From Andalucia godoyi (taxonomy: Eukaryota > Discoba > Jakobea > Jakobida > Andaluciidae): a stretch of DNA of 64,000 nt. The first letter of the stretch is position 1, and each line of letters starts with the position of its first letter. The stretch covers positions 189,618 to 253,617 of the forward strand of contig VRVR01000014.1 of NCBI GenBank assembly GCA_009859145.1, given 5' to 3'. Positions 18,625 through 28,565 of this stretch are shown one piece after another. The translations under genes were made by a program, and so were the position numbers. Under the pieces are notes generated by a model. It was not told the DNA's origin and searched no databases. It saw nothing but the letters and a program-made list of their open reading frames with translations.

Positions 18625-20628
18625 CTAGGCAAAGTATGCAATTAAAAACGCAGTCAACGTCACAGAAACGCAAGCTGCTGGTTTGTTCAAGATTTTCAAC
18701 CAGTCCCGACTGACCCGGGCGTGCGCGGTTGCCGCAGACTCCGAGTCGAAGCCAGGAGTCAAGTCGGACATTGGTGTCACCGGATCGATCCGGTCCTGGA
18801 TAAGAGCGTCAGCGTCCGTCGTTTCCGGATCCTCCGACATCTTTCGGTCGCCCGTCTCCTGGTCTTGCTGCCCTCCCAATTCGAGAACGGAAATGTCTTC
18901 CGCAAATTGCGCACGTGCTTCGCCTTGGATTCTGTGTTCATCCTCGCTAGTCCTCACACGATCCACATGCCTGCGATACATCCAAGCGATACCAACAACC
19001 TTGTCGCGAGGCGGGGCTGCAGACAGGAGTGACACGGTAACCATAATCACCCATCCAGCACCAAAACTCAGTAGTGCAAAATAGAGGTAGTTCATGTTTG
19101 CAAAAAAGAAAAATGACGACGACCCATCGTATCCTCCCAATTCCTTGAAAATTCTACTAAACAATCGATAGAAACCCAGAGAAAACCCGCATATCAGAGT
19201 CGTCAGCGCTCCCCTGGCATTTGCACGAGGCCACACAATGCCTGAAAGATACGTCACCGCAACTGTAGGAGACAAGTTCGACGTCGTGTCTTGGATGTAG
19301 ACAAACAGCAACGAGGACGATGAACGAGGCATCAGCGGAATCCAAAGAAGGGCACAAACAATGATAAGAAGCGTAGCAAGCCGCCCAACCAGCAATAGCT
19401 CACGCGGCGTCGTCCGCTTCTTGAAGCGTGTGTATACGTCCATCGTAAAAACGGTGGATGCACTGTTGAAAACAGATGCAAGGGACGACATTGCAGCGCT
19501 TAACATGGCCGAAATCATCAAGCCACGAGCTCCTGCGGGCAACAATTCAGAGACCAAAACGGGAAACGCAAGGTTTGGGTTGGGGCCTACGATCTCTGGG
19601 AACAGGACACGTGCTGCCATCCCCGTGAAAATCAATGTGAACGGATTCAGAATCTTGAATCCGGAAGCAAGAACGCATGCGGCTTCGGCATTCTTCTGGT
19701 TTTTTGCAGAAAGCACACGTTGGGCCTGCACTTGATCGAAGCACCAGTACCAGAGAGCCAGCACTGGAATCCCAAAGAAGCATCCTGGCCAAGGAAACTG
19801 CTTGTCGTCAGCCGGTTGAACAATCCGGAAGTACGAGGCGGGAAGCTTCTCCATGAGTCCCGGAACTCCACCGACGTTCACCATTGACACAATCAACAGC
19901 GTCACAGCCCCTGAAATGAGCACGGCAGTCTGTATGACTTCCGTCACAATGACTGCTTTGAGTCCACCTGCCAGTGTATACCCCCCTGTCACGAACACAA
20001 GAAGAAATGCAGAAAAATACCAATCCCAGCCTAGCAGGAGCTCCAATAACAATGAAGCGGCAAACAAGGACGCTGAGATCTTGGTCAAGACGTACAAAAT
20101 CAGGTCGGAAATCGCAATCAATGCTCTGCAATGCATGGAAAACCTCTTTTCCAAGAACTCCGGAAGCGTGAAAATGGCTGCAGAAAGATACACGGGAACA
20201 AAAAAGAACGCAAGCAGCATCAAGATGAACACAGGCATCCATTCAAACATTGAGACGACCACTCCGCGAGACGCACCAGAGCCAGCAAGTCCAATGAAAT
20301 GCTCGGATCCAATGTTGGAAGAAAACAGCGAAAGCCCAGCTGCAAACCACCCAACGTCTCTGCTTGCTAAAAAATACTGTGAAACCGCTCGGGTAGACTG
20401 CGCCGCTTCTTGGGCTCCATCGGCCTGACTACCCGAACCACCACCACCATCATCACCACCATTGCTACCACCAAAACCACGACGACCGACGCCGCCACTC
20501 CACCGCCTTCGCAGCCATGGAATCCTATCGCGGACGGACGAATACAACCCAGATGCAATAACCAGCACGAAATACGTAGCCAGCAGAATCCAGTCTATCG
20601 GCTGCAAACTGACTTCCAATTCAACCAT
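18625..20628 (-). CDS. Sodium/solute symporter, SLC5 (SGLT-like) family
   Basis: Integral membrane Na+-coupled transporter of 667 residues from ATG 20628. TM1 is IDWILLATYFVLVIASGLY. After a Gly-rich loop (GGSNGGDDGGGGSGS) comes the SGLT-type block YFLASRDVGWFAAGLSLFSSNIGSEHFIGLAGSG, close to the animal glucose-transporter motif. About 14 hydrophobic segments follow, including LLLELLLGWDWYFSAFLLVF and GLMISAMLSAAMSSLASVFNSASTVFTMDVYTR, the family signature. A ~110-residue cytoplasmic tail with acidic stretches precedes a final TM (VSVTLTAFLIAYFA), as in vertebrate SGLTs. Substrate is probably a sugar or inositol but cannot be fixed. No introns. Confidence 0.92.
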   Translation of the reverse strand: MVELEVSLQPIDWILLATYFVLVIASGLYSSVRDRIPWLRRRWSGGVGRRGFGGSNGGDDGGGGSGSQADGAQEAAQSTRAVSQYFLASRDVGWFAAGLSLFSSNIGSEHFIGLAGSGASRGVVVSMFEWMPVFILMLLAFFFVPVYLSAAIFTLPEFLEKRFSMHCRALIAISDLILYVLTKISASLFAASLLLELLLGWDWYFSAFLLVFVTGGYTLAGGLKAVIVTEVIQTAVLISGAVTLLIVSMVNVGGVPGLMEKLPASYFRIVQPADDKQFPWPGCFFGIPVLALWYWCFDQVQAQRVLSAKNQKNAEAACVLASGFKILNPFTLIFTGMAARVLFPEIVGPNPNLAFPVLVSELLPAGARGLMISAMLSAAMSSLASVFNSASTVFTMDVYTRFKKRTTPRELLLVGRLATLLIIVCALLWIPLMPRSSSSLLFVYIQDTTSNLSPTVAVTYLSGIVWPRANARGALTTLICGFSLGFYRLFSRIFKELGGYDGSSSFFFFANMNYLYFALLSFGAGWVIMVTVSLLSAAPPRDKVVGIAWMYRRHVDRVRTSEDEHRIQGEARAQFAEDISVLELGGQQDQETGDRKMSEDPETTDADALIQDRIDPVTPMSDLTPGFDSESAATAHARVSRDWLKILNKPAACVSVTLTAFLIAYFA

Positions 20629-21174
20629 GAACAGAAAAACAAGAAACTGAAATTCAAGATTTCAACGTAGCCGAATAACGCAACAATACCAAAACACCAA
20701 ATGAAACAAAGCTACCGAAGAAAACCAAAGGAAAATGTTGCAAAAAAAAATGCAATCACATGAATTACTAACCTCCAACGCAAACCTCGTCAGAATTTTT
20801 TTCTGTCGCTCCCACAACTGCTTTGTTCAGAATGTAGAGTTTTTTCTCTCCCCCAAACACACTTTCCATTCGGCAGTAGCACCAATGCAGTGAGCATTCA
20901 TGCTTTTTGGCGGCGATTGGTGAGTCTGCGCAATCGCAAACGACAATTTCGCGTCTTCCTCTTTTGGAATAAGCAGTCGAATCGCGTCGACCTATGCAAA
21001 TGCCCCGCCCAAAAAGGACCGCTATTGGACGAAAGAAATCCCTCCAATTTTGCGAGTCCATCCGAAAACGGATTTGCTGTTCTTACAATGCGTGAATCCA
21101 ACGGAATCTAATTGAAAAAGAAGAAGAAGAAGAAGAAGAAGAAGAAGAGGGTAGAGGATTGTTCGCGTGACTTC
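20629..21174. other. Divergent intergenic region with AAG microsatellite
   Basis: Region between the symporter and the next gene. The (AAG)n run at 21114-21150 lies in frame before the downstream ATG and encodes poly-Lys only if a TTG at 21112 were a start. No other gene seen. Confidence 0.6.
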
Positions 21175-24100
21175 ATGCTTCGAATTCCAGTTTTGCAAGC
21201 TCTAAAGCAAGAATGGGACAATTATCAATCAGCGATTCGAAACTTGGACGAAAATGAAAATGAACAGCAGCCCTTCCAGACGGATGTTCTCGATGCATTT
21301 GCTGATGATGATCAACATCTGAGATTAGATGCCGTACCAACAACGAGCGGAAGTAACATCCGAGTATCCAATCAGCTAACCGCGGTTTCCATTCGACAGC
21401 CGGCAGGAGCAACAGGAGAAGGAAGACCGGAAGCCGAGGGGAAGCCGATTTCGCAAATGAATGTGCATACGTTTCCGAGTGCTTCGGCTCCAGAAGCTGT
21501 TGATATGATCGTTATGAATGACAACAGCAGTTCAGATGGACAGCAAAATTATCACATGCACAGAGAGACGAGTGGCATTCATGTGGAATCCATGTCGCGT
21601 CGACCGGTAACCGTCACAATGACTCGAATCCCTGGCGGATCTGCGAGTGCGAATCTACAAGGCCCAACATCCAATGCTGATGCTGAAGCCAATGCTGCAG
21701 ATCCGCGGGCCAAGATCCGTGTCAGCAGTGATCTTGATGCGGCGCCGATTTCTGGGGCCCCACAAGATAAAAACGGACCAGCGGAGAGGGCAGTCATTGT
21801 ATCCTCCGCAGCCCGGGTAGATGAACATCCGGTTGCTGAACCCAGGTTGGTCGCAAAGGAACTTCCCGCGTCCGCATCCGATGATCAGCATCCTGTTGTC
21901 TCTCATTTGCCCTCCGTGTCGCCGACGTCTTCCATGTTGGAGACCTCCGTGGTTCGGTCTACAGTTCCGGAGTCCCCAGTCATTCGAGTAGACCATGAAG
22001 CTTCCGTGCTGGAGGAGGAAAAGGAAAATGCTGCGGTCTCTGGCCAGTCGCTCGTGACGCGTACCCCTTCGCAAATTCGAACTGCAAAGCTACCTGTGGC
22101 ATCCCCTGGCGTGGCCATCAACGTTAAGAATGGTTTGACTGCTTATCTTGAGGAAAAGAAAAGGAAAATCGAGGAATTGTCGAGCAAGACAAGGATGCAA
22201 CCAGCGCTCACTACTTCAACTCCGAGGTCTCGAAATTCTTCGACCAGCGGCTCTCCACGGACACCAAAGTCTTCTCAAGCAGGAAATGCCGCTGCATCAT
22301 TCATGACTCCGAGTTCTGCTCCGTCTGCGTCTGATTCGTCTCGAACGCGAATTCTAGTTCCCACGCCCACTCCTCCTAGAGGACCTGTCGTGGACCAGAT
22401 TGCACAGTCCGTTGGACTCTCTCCCGGGTTGTCGATATCTCCGATGAAAATGCCAGTACCAGAGCCCGCAATTGCCGATGACAGCATCGCTGTGCGGCTT
22501 TCTCCAAGGTCTTCTTTCGATCTTGAGGCGATGCATTTTGAAGACAAAGCAACGTCCTTTTCTACGGACAATGGCCGAGATGTGTTCGGGAGATCGCTGC
22601 ATTTTGAAGAGAAGACGGTACAGGTGTCGTTTGAAAGTCCTCCGCCAGTGGAGGACAGAAAACGGACGCTGAAGTTGAAACGAACGAGAGACCAAAAGGA
22701 TGCTCGCAAGGTGCAGCGCCAGCTGAAGGACGAAGATCGGAATCTCCAGGATATTGAAAAGCTCTGCGTTGATTTTGCTGAGTCTCTCCGCATGAAGCGA
22801 AGTCATCTCGAGCAGATTGACCGGCAAATAGAGCAAGATCGTGAGTGGATTCGAAATCGGGTGATTCAGAAGCAAGAGCTGTCCAAGAAAGAGGAGGAAA
22901 TCGTGGAAGATGGCTTTGCGACGGCTCTGCATGTTGTCCAGGAAGTGCACCAACTTTCTAGGTACAATCCGCAGCTGCAAAGGGTGGCGTTTGAAGATCC
23001 AGAAATGAGCGCATTGTCAAATCTGGATACGAATTTTGAGACTCCCACGGAAGAGGGTCTGGATGACGCGAGAATCCGACGTGTCTTGGGTTTGGACGAT
23101 GACTTTCCCTATGAATCGTTTCGAAGTCTGAGGGTGGTGTCTGCACAGCAGCGACCGCTGACCGCTCTTCCGTCTGTGGCGAACTCTGAGTACAGGAATA
23201 CAATCCCGACGATTCCTCCTCCCCCTCCAAGAAAGGCATTCGGTTCGTCGGATGCGTTGAAGAAAGCAGTGAAATTGATTGCACAAAGACGAGACATGCA
23301 AGCGGAGAAAGAACGAACAGAAAGACAGCGGCAGATGCAGATGCATTTGGCCGCGAGCACTGCCCTGGCTCGTGAGCATGTCGTGCAAGAGATCCCGCCG
23401 TCTGAAAACCTGCCTGTCGCCACTGTCGCACCTCAGACCAGTGAGCCCCTCTGCGACATCTCCGTTATTGCGTCTTCAGAAAGCGTTCGCAGCAGTTTGG
23501 TCGAGGTCGTGAAATCAGTGGTTCCAATTTCTGAAACAGACACTTGCCCATCTTCGAAAGCTGTAGCGCGAACAGTAGGATCTCCTCCTCTCGCACTGAC
23601 ATCGGCAGCGGCGACGGCAGTCGTGGAAGAAGCTGTTGTTGTGCAGCGCGAATCTGTTGCGACTCAAATGTCGCGCCCATCTTCTCCCGAAATAGTGGAT
23701 TATCTTATTGCTGAAAAGTCCCGCGTACGAAAAACAGAGGTTCCTGGCCGCCACCATGTATTTCGAGAGCAGGATGATGTTGGTGTCCAGGTCTCGGAGC
23801 CCGAAAAGAAAATGGCTGCCAAGTACATGATGGCTACACAAACCACACATTCTGCACCGGTGACGATGGATGAAGTGGTGCAGTGGGAAGAGAAAGATTG
23901 GTTAGGATCCGCTCCCGCAGGCCATGCCTCTCCGACAGTTCCGCATCCTACGTATTTGCGAAAGCCTGCACTGCAGAAGGATGAATTTTCTGCCGAGAAT
24001 GATGTGGAAGACGCTCACGAAGACGGGAATGCTCTTCGTGCTGGATACACCCCTTCGGCGGTTGAACTGGAGGCTTTGACTACAAAGCCGTCAACAAAGC

Positions 24101-25668
24101 CGTTTGAACTCGATCGGGTTGCATACGACCTTTTCTCCGAACTCCGTCAGCACCTGCTTGAATTTGCATTGGACTGTGTGTTCAACAATCGTCAAAAGGC
24201 GACTTTTGCGGAAGAGGACGACCCTCGGCGCTCTCAAGACGTTCCCGTTTCCACGACGCTTTCGCCGCAGGCTGTGCTTCATGCCGATGTTCTTCGTCGA
24301 GCCATCGAACTGGGACTTGTAGAAACCGACGATTTCGACGGAATGCTTGTTCAATTGGCGACGGATTGTATTTGCGAACACCTTATGCACTCAAAAGACG
24401 ATGCCGCCGTTTTGGTGCCCGCGCATTCGGAATGGGGCTCAACTGCTGGACAATCTATCTTGGATTTTTGGATAGACTCGAACGTTTTCAGCATTCTCGT
24501 TGCGTTTGCTGCGTCTCAAGTAGACAAGGAGCTGCAGGAATCTTTGCTCCCGACTGCTGCGGAAAAGGCCTCCCCTTCGATTCTGGCTGTTGAGCCCGCC
24601 TCAGTCGCTGTTGATGATAATACGAGTGTCGCTGCACCACTCCCTAGTCGAAATCGGCGGACGTCTGCGGACGTCGTCTTCACAGTTTCCGACTCGGCGT
24701 CGCTTGTTTGTTCGCAGAGAAATCCGTCTCCGGTACCACCACAAATCGACGTGAAAGTTATTGGGTTTGACGACTCGCAAAGATCGGAGATACCGTCGGA
24801 CACGCCACAATCTCGATTATTTTCTTCCACGTCCCCAAGGCGTCGAAAGCCATCCCATGTATCTCCCCTGCAGATTGCTGTGGCGCCGGCCCATGATGAC
24901 GGTGCAGCTGCTGTTTCGGCCATAGCGGCTGTTCAAGAAGCCACCGTTCTGGCGATTCAGAGACTTGCGGACTCGATCATTTCGAAACTAGATGAACGTG
25001 AACAAATGGTGACTCGGATGCATCCGGTCATATCATTGCCGGCGGTAGACGAGGTATTCCAGAACGTACCGGAAACGATGCGAGTGGATCAGGATGTGCA
25101 AACAAGCCAGATGGTTGATCCTGCGCTTCTACCCGCTGGAAAGCCAGCGTGGAGTTCAGTTGAGGAAGTTGACGACGGTTTCGACATTGATGAAGCGAAA
25201 TTACTGGCCTTGATCGAAAAGCAACGGAAAATGTATGAAGCCGAAAACATGGCAAAGAAGGTGCAGGAGACAGCTGTATCGGTCGAGGAGAGCGGCGAGC
25301 TTCGTTTTTCAGAAGGCGAGTTGTCTGCTCGAGCAGCAGTGGCTCCTAAGGACGCAGTATGGATGCTTGCGAATGCCGGTGGAATAAGCACTGCTTCCAG
25401 TCTTGACGATGCTGGCCGAATGTCCGTTGGAGAAGTTGGGTTCTCGGAGGGCCACCTCGGTGCCCGCGACAGTGCAGATTCCGCGATTTCCCGTGTGAAA
25501 TCGGAAGGTGAGACGCACGACGGTATTGGGGAATTCGAAATCGGCAACGAATCTCCCAGTTCCTACAGCAGCCATCCACGTCGGTTCTTAAATGACTCTG
25601 TGGAAGAAGGTGAGGTGGTCGGTGACCTGCTCGAAGACGATCCTGAATTGCGTCCTTTCTCTGGCTAG
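21175..25668 (+). CDS. Large acidic, partly coiled-coil protein; TALPID3-like candidate
   Basis: A 1497-residue intronless ORF from ATG 21175 (MLRIPVLQALKQEWDNYQ). Most of it is Ser/Pro/Glu-rich and disordered. A coiled coil covers about residues 490-570 (KRTRDQKDARKVQRQLKDEDR, KRSHLEQIDRQIEQDREWIR). There is a short Pro-rich PPPPPRKAFG with a following helix (KKAVKLIAQRRDMQAEKER), VATQ/VGVQV/MATQT repeats, and a helical region ~970-1130 (YDLFSELRQHLLEFALDCVF). Repeated SEGEL, GEVGFSEG and EEGEVVGDLLEDD motifs near the C-terminus recall centriolar TALPID3 (KIAA0586) proteins. That assignment is tentative; a basal-body scaffold would fit the flagellar SPATA4-like neighbour. If wrong, it is a lineage-specific hypothetical. 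Confidence 0.8.
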   Translation: MLRIPVLQALKQEWDNYQSAIRNLDENENEQQPFQTDVLDAFADDDQHLRLDAVPTTSGSNIRVSNQLTAVSIRQPAGATGEGRPEAEGKPISQMNVHTFPSASAPEAVDMIVMNDNSSSDGQQNYHMHRETSGIHVESMSRRPVTVTMTRIPGGSASANLQGPTSNADAEANAADPRAKIRVSSDLDAAPISGAPQDKNGPAERAVIVSSAARVDEHPVAEPRLVAKELPASASDDQHPVVSHLPSVSPTSSMLETSVVRSTVPESPVIRVDHEASVLEEEKENAAVSGQSLVTRTPSQIRTAKLPVASPGVAINVKNGLTAYLEEKKRKIEELSSKTRMQPALTTSTPRSRNSSTSGSPRTPKSSQAGNAAASFMTPSSAPSASDSSRTRILVPTPTPPRGPVVDQIAQSVGLSPGLSISPMKMPVPEPAIADDSIAVRLSPRSSFDLEAMHFEDKATSFSTDNGRDVFGRSLHFEEKTVQVSFESPPPVEDRKRTLKLKRTRDQKDARKVQRQLKDEDRNLQDIEKLCVDFAESLRMKRSHLEQIDRQIEQDREWIRNRVIQKQELSKKEEEIVEDGFATALHVVQEVHQLSRYNPQLQRVAFEDPEMSALSNLDTNFETPTEEGLDDARIRRVLGLDDDFPYESFRSLRVVSAQQRPLTALPSVANSEYRNTIPTIPPPPPRKAFGSSDALKKAVKLIAQRRDMQAEKERTERQRQMQMHLAASTALAREHVVQEIPPSENLPVATVAPQTSEPLCDISVIASSESVRSSLVEVVKSVVPISETDTCPSSKAVARTVGSPPLALTSAAATAVVEEAVVVQRESVATQMSRPSSPEIVDYLIAEKSRVRKTEVPGRHHVFREQDDVGVQVSEPEKKMAAKYMMATQTTHSAPVTMDEVVQWEEKDWLGSAPAGHASPTVPHPTYLRKPALQKDEFSAENDVEDAHEDGNALRAGYTPSAVELEALTTKPSTKPFELDRVAYDLFSELRQHLLEFALDCVFNNRQKATFAEEDDPRRSQDVPVSTTLSPQAVLHADVLRRAIELGLVETDDFDGMLVQLATDCICEHLMHSKDDAAVLVPAHSEWGSTAGQSILDFWIDSNVFSILVAFAASQVDKELQESLLPTAAEKASPSILAVEPASVAVDDNTSVAAPLPSRNRRTSADVVFTVSDSASLVCSQRNPSPVPPQIDVKVIGFDDSQRSEIPSDTPQSRLFSSTSPRRRKPSHVSPLQIAVAPAHDDGAAAVSAIAAVQEATVLAIQRLADSIISKLDEREQMVTRMHPVISLPAVDEVFQNVPETMRVDQDVQTSQMVDPALLPAGKPAWSSVEEVDDGFDIDEAKLLALIEKQRKMYEAENMAKKVQETAVSVEESGELRFSEGELSARAAVAPKDAVWMLANAGGISTASSLDDAGRMSVGEVGFSEGHLGARDSADSAISRVKSEGETHDGIGEFEIGNESPSSYSSHPRRFLNDSVEEGEVVGDLLEDDPELRPFSG

Positions 25669-26044
25669 TGTGCCTGCAGCGAGCCATCCGCCTTCCTGCA
25701 CTGCCGGTCGTTTGACATTGTGCGCCTTTCCTACCGATGCTTCCGACACTTCCTTGTCGTAAGCCTAATGAAGCTTTCCGCGACTGGAAAAAGAAAACAT
25801 GTGCGACTATCACCTGCCTCAGGAAAATGTGACAAAAGGAAGTTTCTTTCGTGATGACCGCATTCGTTTGTTTGCTTTTCTTTTTTTTGTTTAATTTTTT
25901 GGTTGTCTATCTGTAGGGGAGTGCCGGAAAGGGAAATAAGACATGGGCTATTACGTGATTTTCGATTTCAAATGTGCTGTTCTTCCGGGACTCGCTGCGT
26001 GCCGAGTCTGCAGAGGAACGGCGTGGCGCGTGATTCATGCATGG

Positions 26045-26130
26045 TCACTGCCAGCAAAACATAATCAGTCTTGCCTCTAAATTGAATTCACACTCAATTC
26101 GGAAGACGGTAGGCCCCAGCATGCCTTGCG
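26045..26130 (+). repeat. Dispersed repeat D (copy 2)
   Basis: Diverged partner of 12360-12450; the best shared run is ggtaggcccca at 26109-26119, flanked by partly matching sequence on both sides. Confidence 0.4.
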
Positions 26131-26187
26131 GGCATTCTTTAAATGAATGTTGCACACACCATTCCAATCGCGATCAATCCGGCATGC

Positions 26188-26305
26188 ACACTATGGACAT
26201 GCAAGCACCCTCCAATGCGGCGTTTCTTCCTTTCTGCCGGCTCCCTCCGCACTATACGAGACGGGGTCGAATTTCAAAAAGTAGAATGCAGTCATACTCC
26301 TCACA
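26188..26305 (+). repeat. Dispersed repeat C (copy 1)
   Basis: Aligns with 29655-29785 in the same orientation. Shared blocks are gtttcttcc, ttctgccggctccct, atacgagac, ttgaatttc-like and aatgcagtca. The minus-strand translation of both copies contains GAGR(K/R)EETPH and starts MTAF, so it may derive from a coding element. Confidence 0.65.
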
Positions 26306-26479
26306 CAGCCATTTTTGCAAGCCTGAGATGCATGCGGATCTGCTGATGTATTCGCAATCACGCGACTCTTGTCGAGTGGGACTTGGTTCTCGACCCCGCA
26401 CGACACCCGGTTATGGAATGTACAGAAAGAAAGTGACCCCAGCCTCTTTTATTACCAGTAAAACAGAAACAGCATAACT

Positions 26480-26957
26480 GACCGTTGAATAATAACACGT
26501 CATTGTCATGCATACGGAAGTATCCGTACGCAGACACGGTCAATACTGGCCGACACTAGCATGTTTGTTTCACAGGAACTCGTGCTTCCGCACGCTCGGC
26601 CAAAATTCAGTCTGGTTTCTGGTTTCACTTTATTAATTCAAATATGGGCATGAGTGCGCTGGGATGACCCATTCGCCTACGCCGCCCGATGCAGGGCCTC
26701 CTAGGTCCCGCAGACCTACTAAGAGACCACGTGTCACTGCGCCTACCGCCTCTTCCTCTCGTATCTCCAGGTGCATCAATCGCTGCAACCGAGGACACGA
26801 AAGCGCCTGCTGATAGAGCCGTCGGAATCAAAATGCACCCTTCTCAGGAACAACGTGTCACGCTGAGAAAGTGGCTCACAGATTGATCAAGATTGGGAAC
26901 GGAGCGCGATGCATGTCTATTCGTAGATATGCATGTTCAGTGCATAATGTAGGCGTT
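26480..26957 (+). mobile_element. 0.48-kb repeat B (copy 1) with TnpB/Fanzor-like N-terminal relic
   Basis: Over ~478 nt this is ~95% identical to 33710-34191, same orientation. The left end can fold: outer arms gaccgt (26481-26486) and acggtc (near 26540) enclose an inner hairpin gcatacgga-agta-tccgtacgc. Downstream, one frame from ATG 26665 has a basic stretch RSRRPTKRPRV like a nuclear signal. Another frame reads AVGIKMHPSQEQRVTLRKWLTD before a stop, and a third then gives CSVHN. This order (KxxPxxEQxxxLxxWh, then YN) is the hallmark N-terminus of TnpB and eukaryotic Fanzor nucleases. Frame breaks and absence of any RuvC region make it a dead or non-autonomous derivative. Similarity ends sharply at gtaggcgt. 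Confidence 0.6.
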
Positions 26958-27291
26958 GGAAACTCCAGTTTTGTGAGATCCAGTGCGAACGAAACGCGTC
27001 TGGAGGCAGCCGACTGTCGTAAGATCGAGGGGACAATGAAAAGAAACGGAGTGCCATGGAAGAGAAATGTAGCTACAGCCGTTACGCGAACAAAGAAGTA
27101 GGATCCGAATCCTTGAGTGGCATTCTTTTCTTTATTTTTACAGTAGACAATAACGAACAAAGAAAGTAATTTTTGTGTCAGTGGCCAACAAGACCTGTCT
27201 TCCGAGGTCCAAGCCAGAGCTTTGTCGTGCGGATTCCTCATCTTGTATGGGTTGTTGAGGGACGCGAAATTTCATTTTCGTTTCTCCGACG

Positions 27292-28437
27292 ATGGTACTG
27301 CAGACTTCTGGACCAGTGGTGCTTGCTACGCTGTCCGTGGCCTCCACGCTCCCGATCCTCGAGTGCCTTCGAAGAGCGTTGCAGCCTCTTGGATACAGCA
27401 GGCGGACCATCAGCAGGCTGTTCGCCAGCGGCAAGATATCCGTCGTGCCGCCGCTGGCCTCTCCTGGTTCGACGACGCTGCCGAAAGGAGAGTACAGTGT
27501 GATGGTCACGGACGATGCGCTGCGATTGACAACTCAAGGAGAACCGGTTGGTGAGTTCGCACAGCCCGCATCGCCTGTCATGCCAGCCTTGTCAGTCGTG
27601 TATGAAGATGAGTGCGTGGTCGTCTCGGACAAGCCAGCGGGCATCCCCTCTGCACCAGTATCCCCAGTTCCGGTATTCGCATCTCAGAATTCCGCACTGC
27701 CAACGACCCGGGATGCTTCCTCCATGATGTGGCCGTCGATTTCGTCAGCCTCTGCAGTTGGGTCTGGACAGGATGACGATGCCCGCATGTTTGTGCGGGA
27801 CAAAGGACTGGTTCACCGACTGGATAACGGAACCTCGGGCTGTCTCTTATTTGCCCGTTTTCCAGCGGTGCATAAGCTCTTAAGGTCCATGTGGTCTTTC
27901 CGGTCGTCTCGACAAGCTGAGCGGAGTGCAATCGGTAAGACGTACCGGGCCTGGATTGCGATTGACCAATCAAAACATTGGGATGTCCGCCGCGTTCCGT
28001 TTTCCCTCCAAGATGAAATTGCGCATCATCCAACCGATAGATCGCGAATGTATATAAATCTGCCTGCTCTCGGGCCCATCACGGACTCCACCGAAACAAG
28101 AAGGAGTGTTGTGCAGACAGTGCATGCGGTCTCTGCGTCCGGAAGATTTGCAGACGTGTCCGTTGTGCTGTGCGGCCCTGGAGCTAGACATCAGATCCGT
28201 CTTCACTTGGCACAGTCTCTGCAGGCGCCTATTCTTGGAGACCCTCTGTATTCTTTGCGTAGAAACCCGCATCCGCTCGTCGGAAGAATGTATCTGCATG
28301 CCTGGCGAGTCTCGTTGCCCAAGCTGTACGTTGTCGAGCTGCACGACGGCCTCCGTGGTTGTCGGATTGGAGATGAACACATCGAATCGGAGGCACCGTT
28401 GCCAAGAGAATGGGACGATGTTCAGCGCTTTCTGTGA
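27292..28437 (+). CDS. RNA pseudouridine synthase, RluA family
   Basis: Converts specific uridines in rRNA or tRNA to pseudouridine. The 381-residue intronless ORF starts at ATG 27292. The N-terminal segment (LRRALQPLGYSRRTISRLFASGKISVV) resembles an S4-like RNA-binding fold. The catalytic domain begins at VVYEDECVVVSDKPAGIP and holds the active-site motif HRLDNGTSGCLLFAR, with the catalytic Asp near residue 175. Motif III is RHQIRLHLAQSLQAPILGDPLYS. A Pro/Ser-rich insertion sits between motifs I and II. The target RNA and compartment cannot be told. The repeat-rich region lies directly upstream, and PSMD9 converges from the right. Confidence 0.9.
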   Translation: MVLQTSGPVVLATLSVASTLPILECLRRALQPLGYSRRTISRLFASGKISVVPPLASPGSTTLPKGEYSVMVTDDALRLTTQGEPVGEFAQPASPVMPALSVVYEDECVVVSDKPAGIPSAPVSPVPVFASQNSALPTTRDASSMMWPSISSASAVGSGQDDDARMFVRDKGLVHRLDNGTSGCLLFARFPAVHKLLRSMWSFRSSRQAERSAIGKTYRAWIAIDQSKHWDVRRVPFSLQDEIAHHPTDRSRMYINLPALGPITDSTETRRSVVQTVHAVSASGRFADVSVVLCGPGARHQIRLHLAQSLQAPILGDPLYSLRRNPHPLVGRMYLHAWRVSLPKLYVVELHDGLRGCRIGDEHIESEAPLPREWDDVQRFL

Positions 28438-28565
28438 TCCTGTGTTGATCGTCCGTGTGTTTTGCTCGTTTTTTAACAGATCTGTTCCTCAATTTACGTC
28501 ATCGCCCGTTCATGAAACATCGATGGTATTATATTATTTTTTTTTGTCCAGCCGCATCGTGTTTT

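Larger units (their letters stand above)
25669..27291. other. Repeat-rich intergenic region
   Basis: A 1.6-kb gap, among the longest in the window, holding parts of three dispersed repeats (26045-26130, 26188-26305 and 26480-26957). Short ORFs here follow the repeats and carry no recognised domain, apart from the TnpB/Fanzor-like relic noted separately. Confidence 0.7.

Noticed and set aside
26358-26543. Minus ORF beginning MTVSAYGYFRMHDNDVLLFNG (also at 33453-33773)
   Set aside because: The shared peptide is the reverse reading of the element's left hairpin; downstream parts differ between copies.
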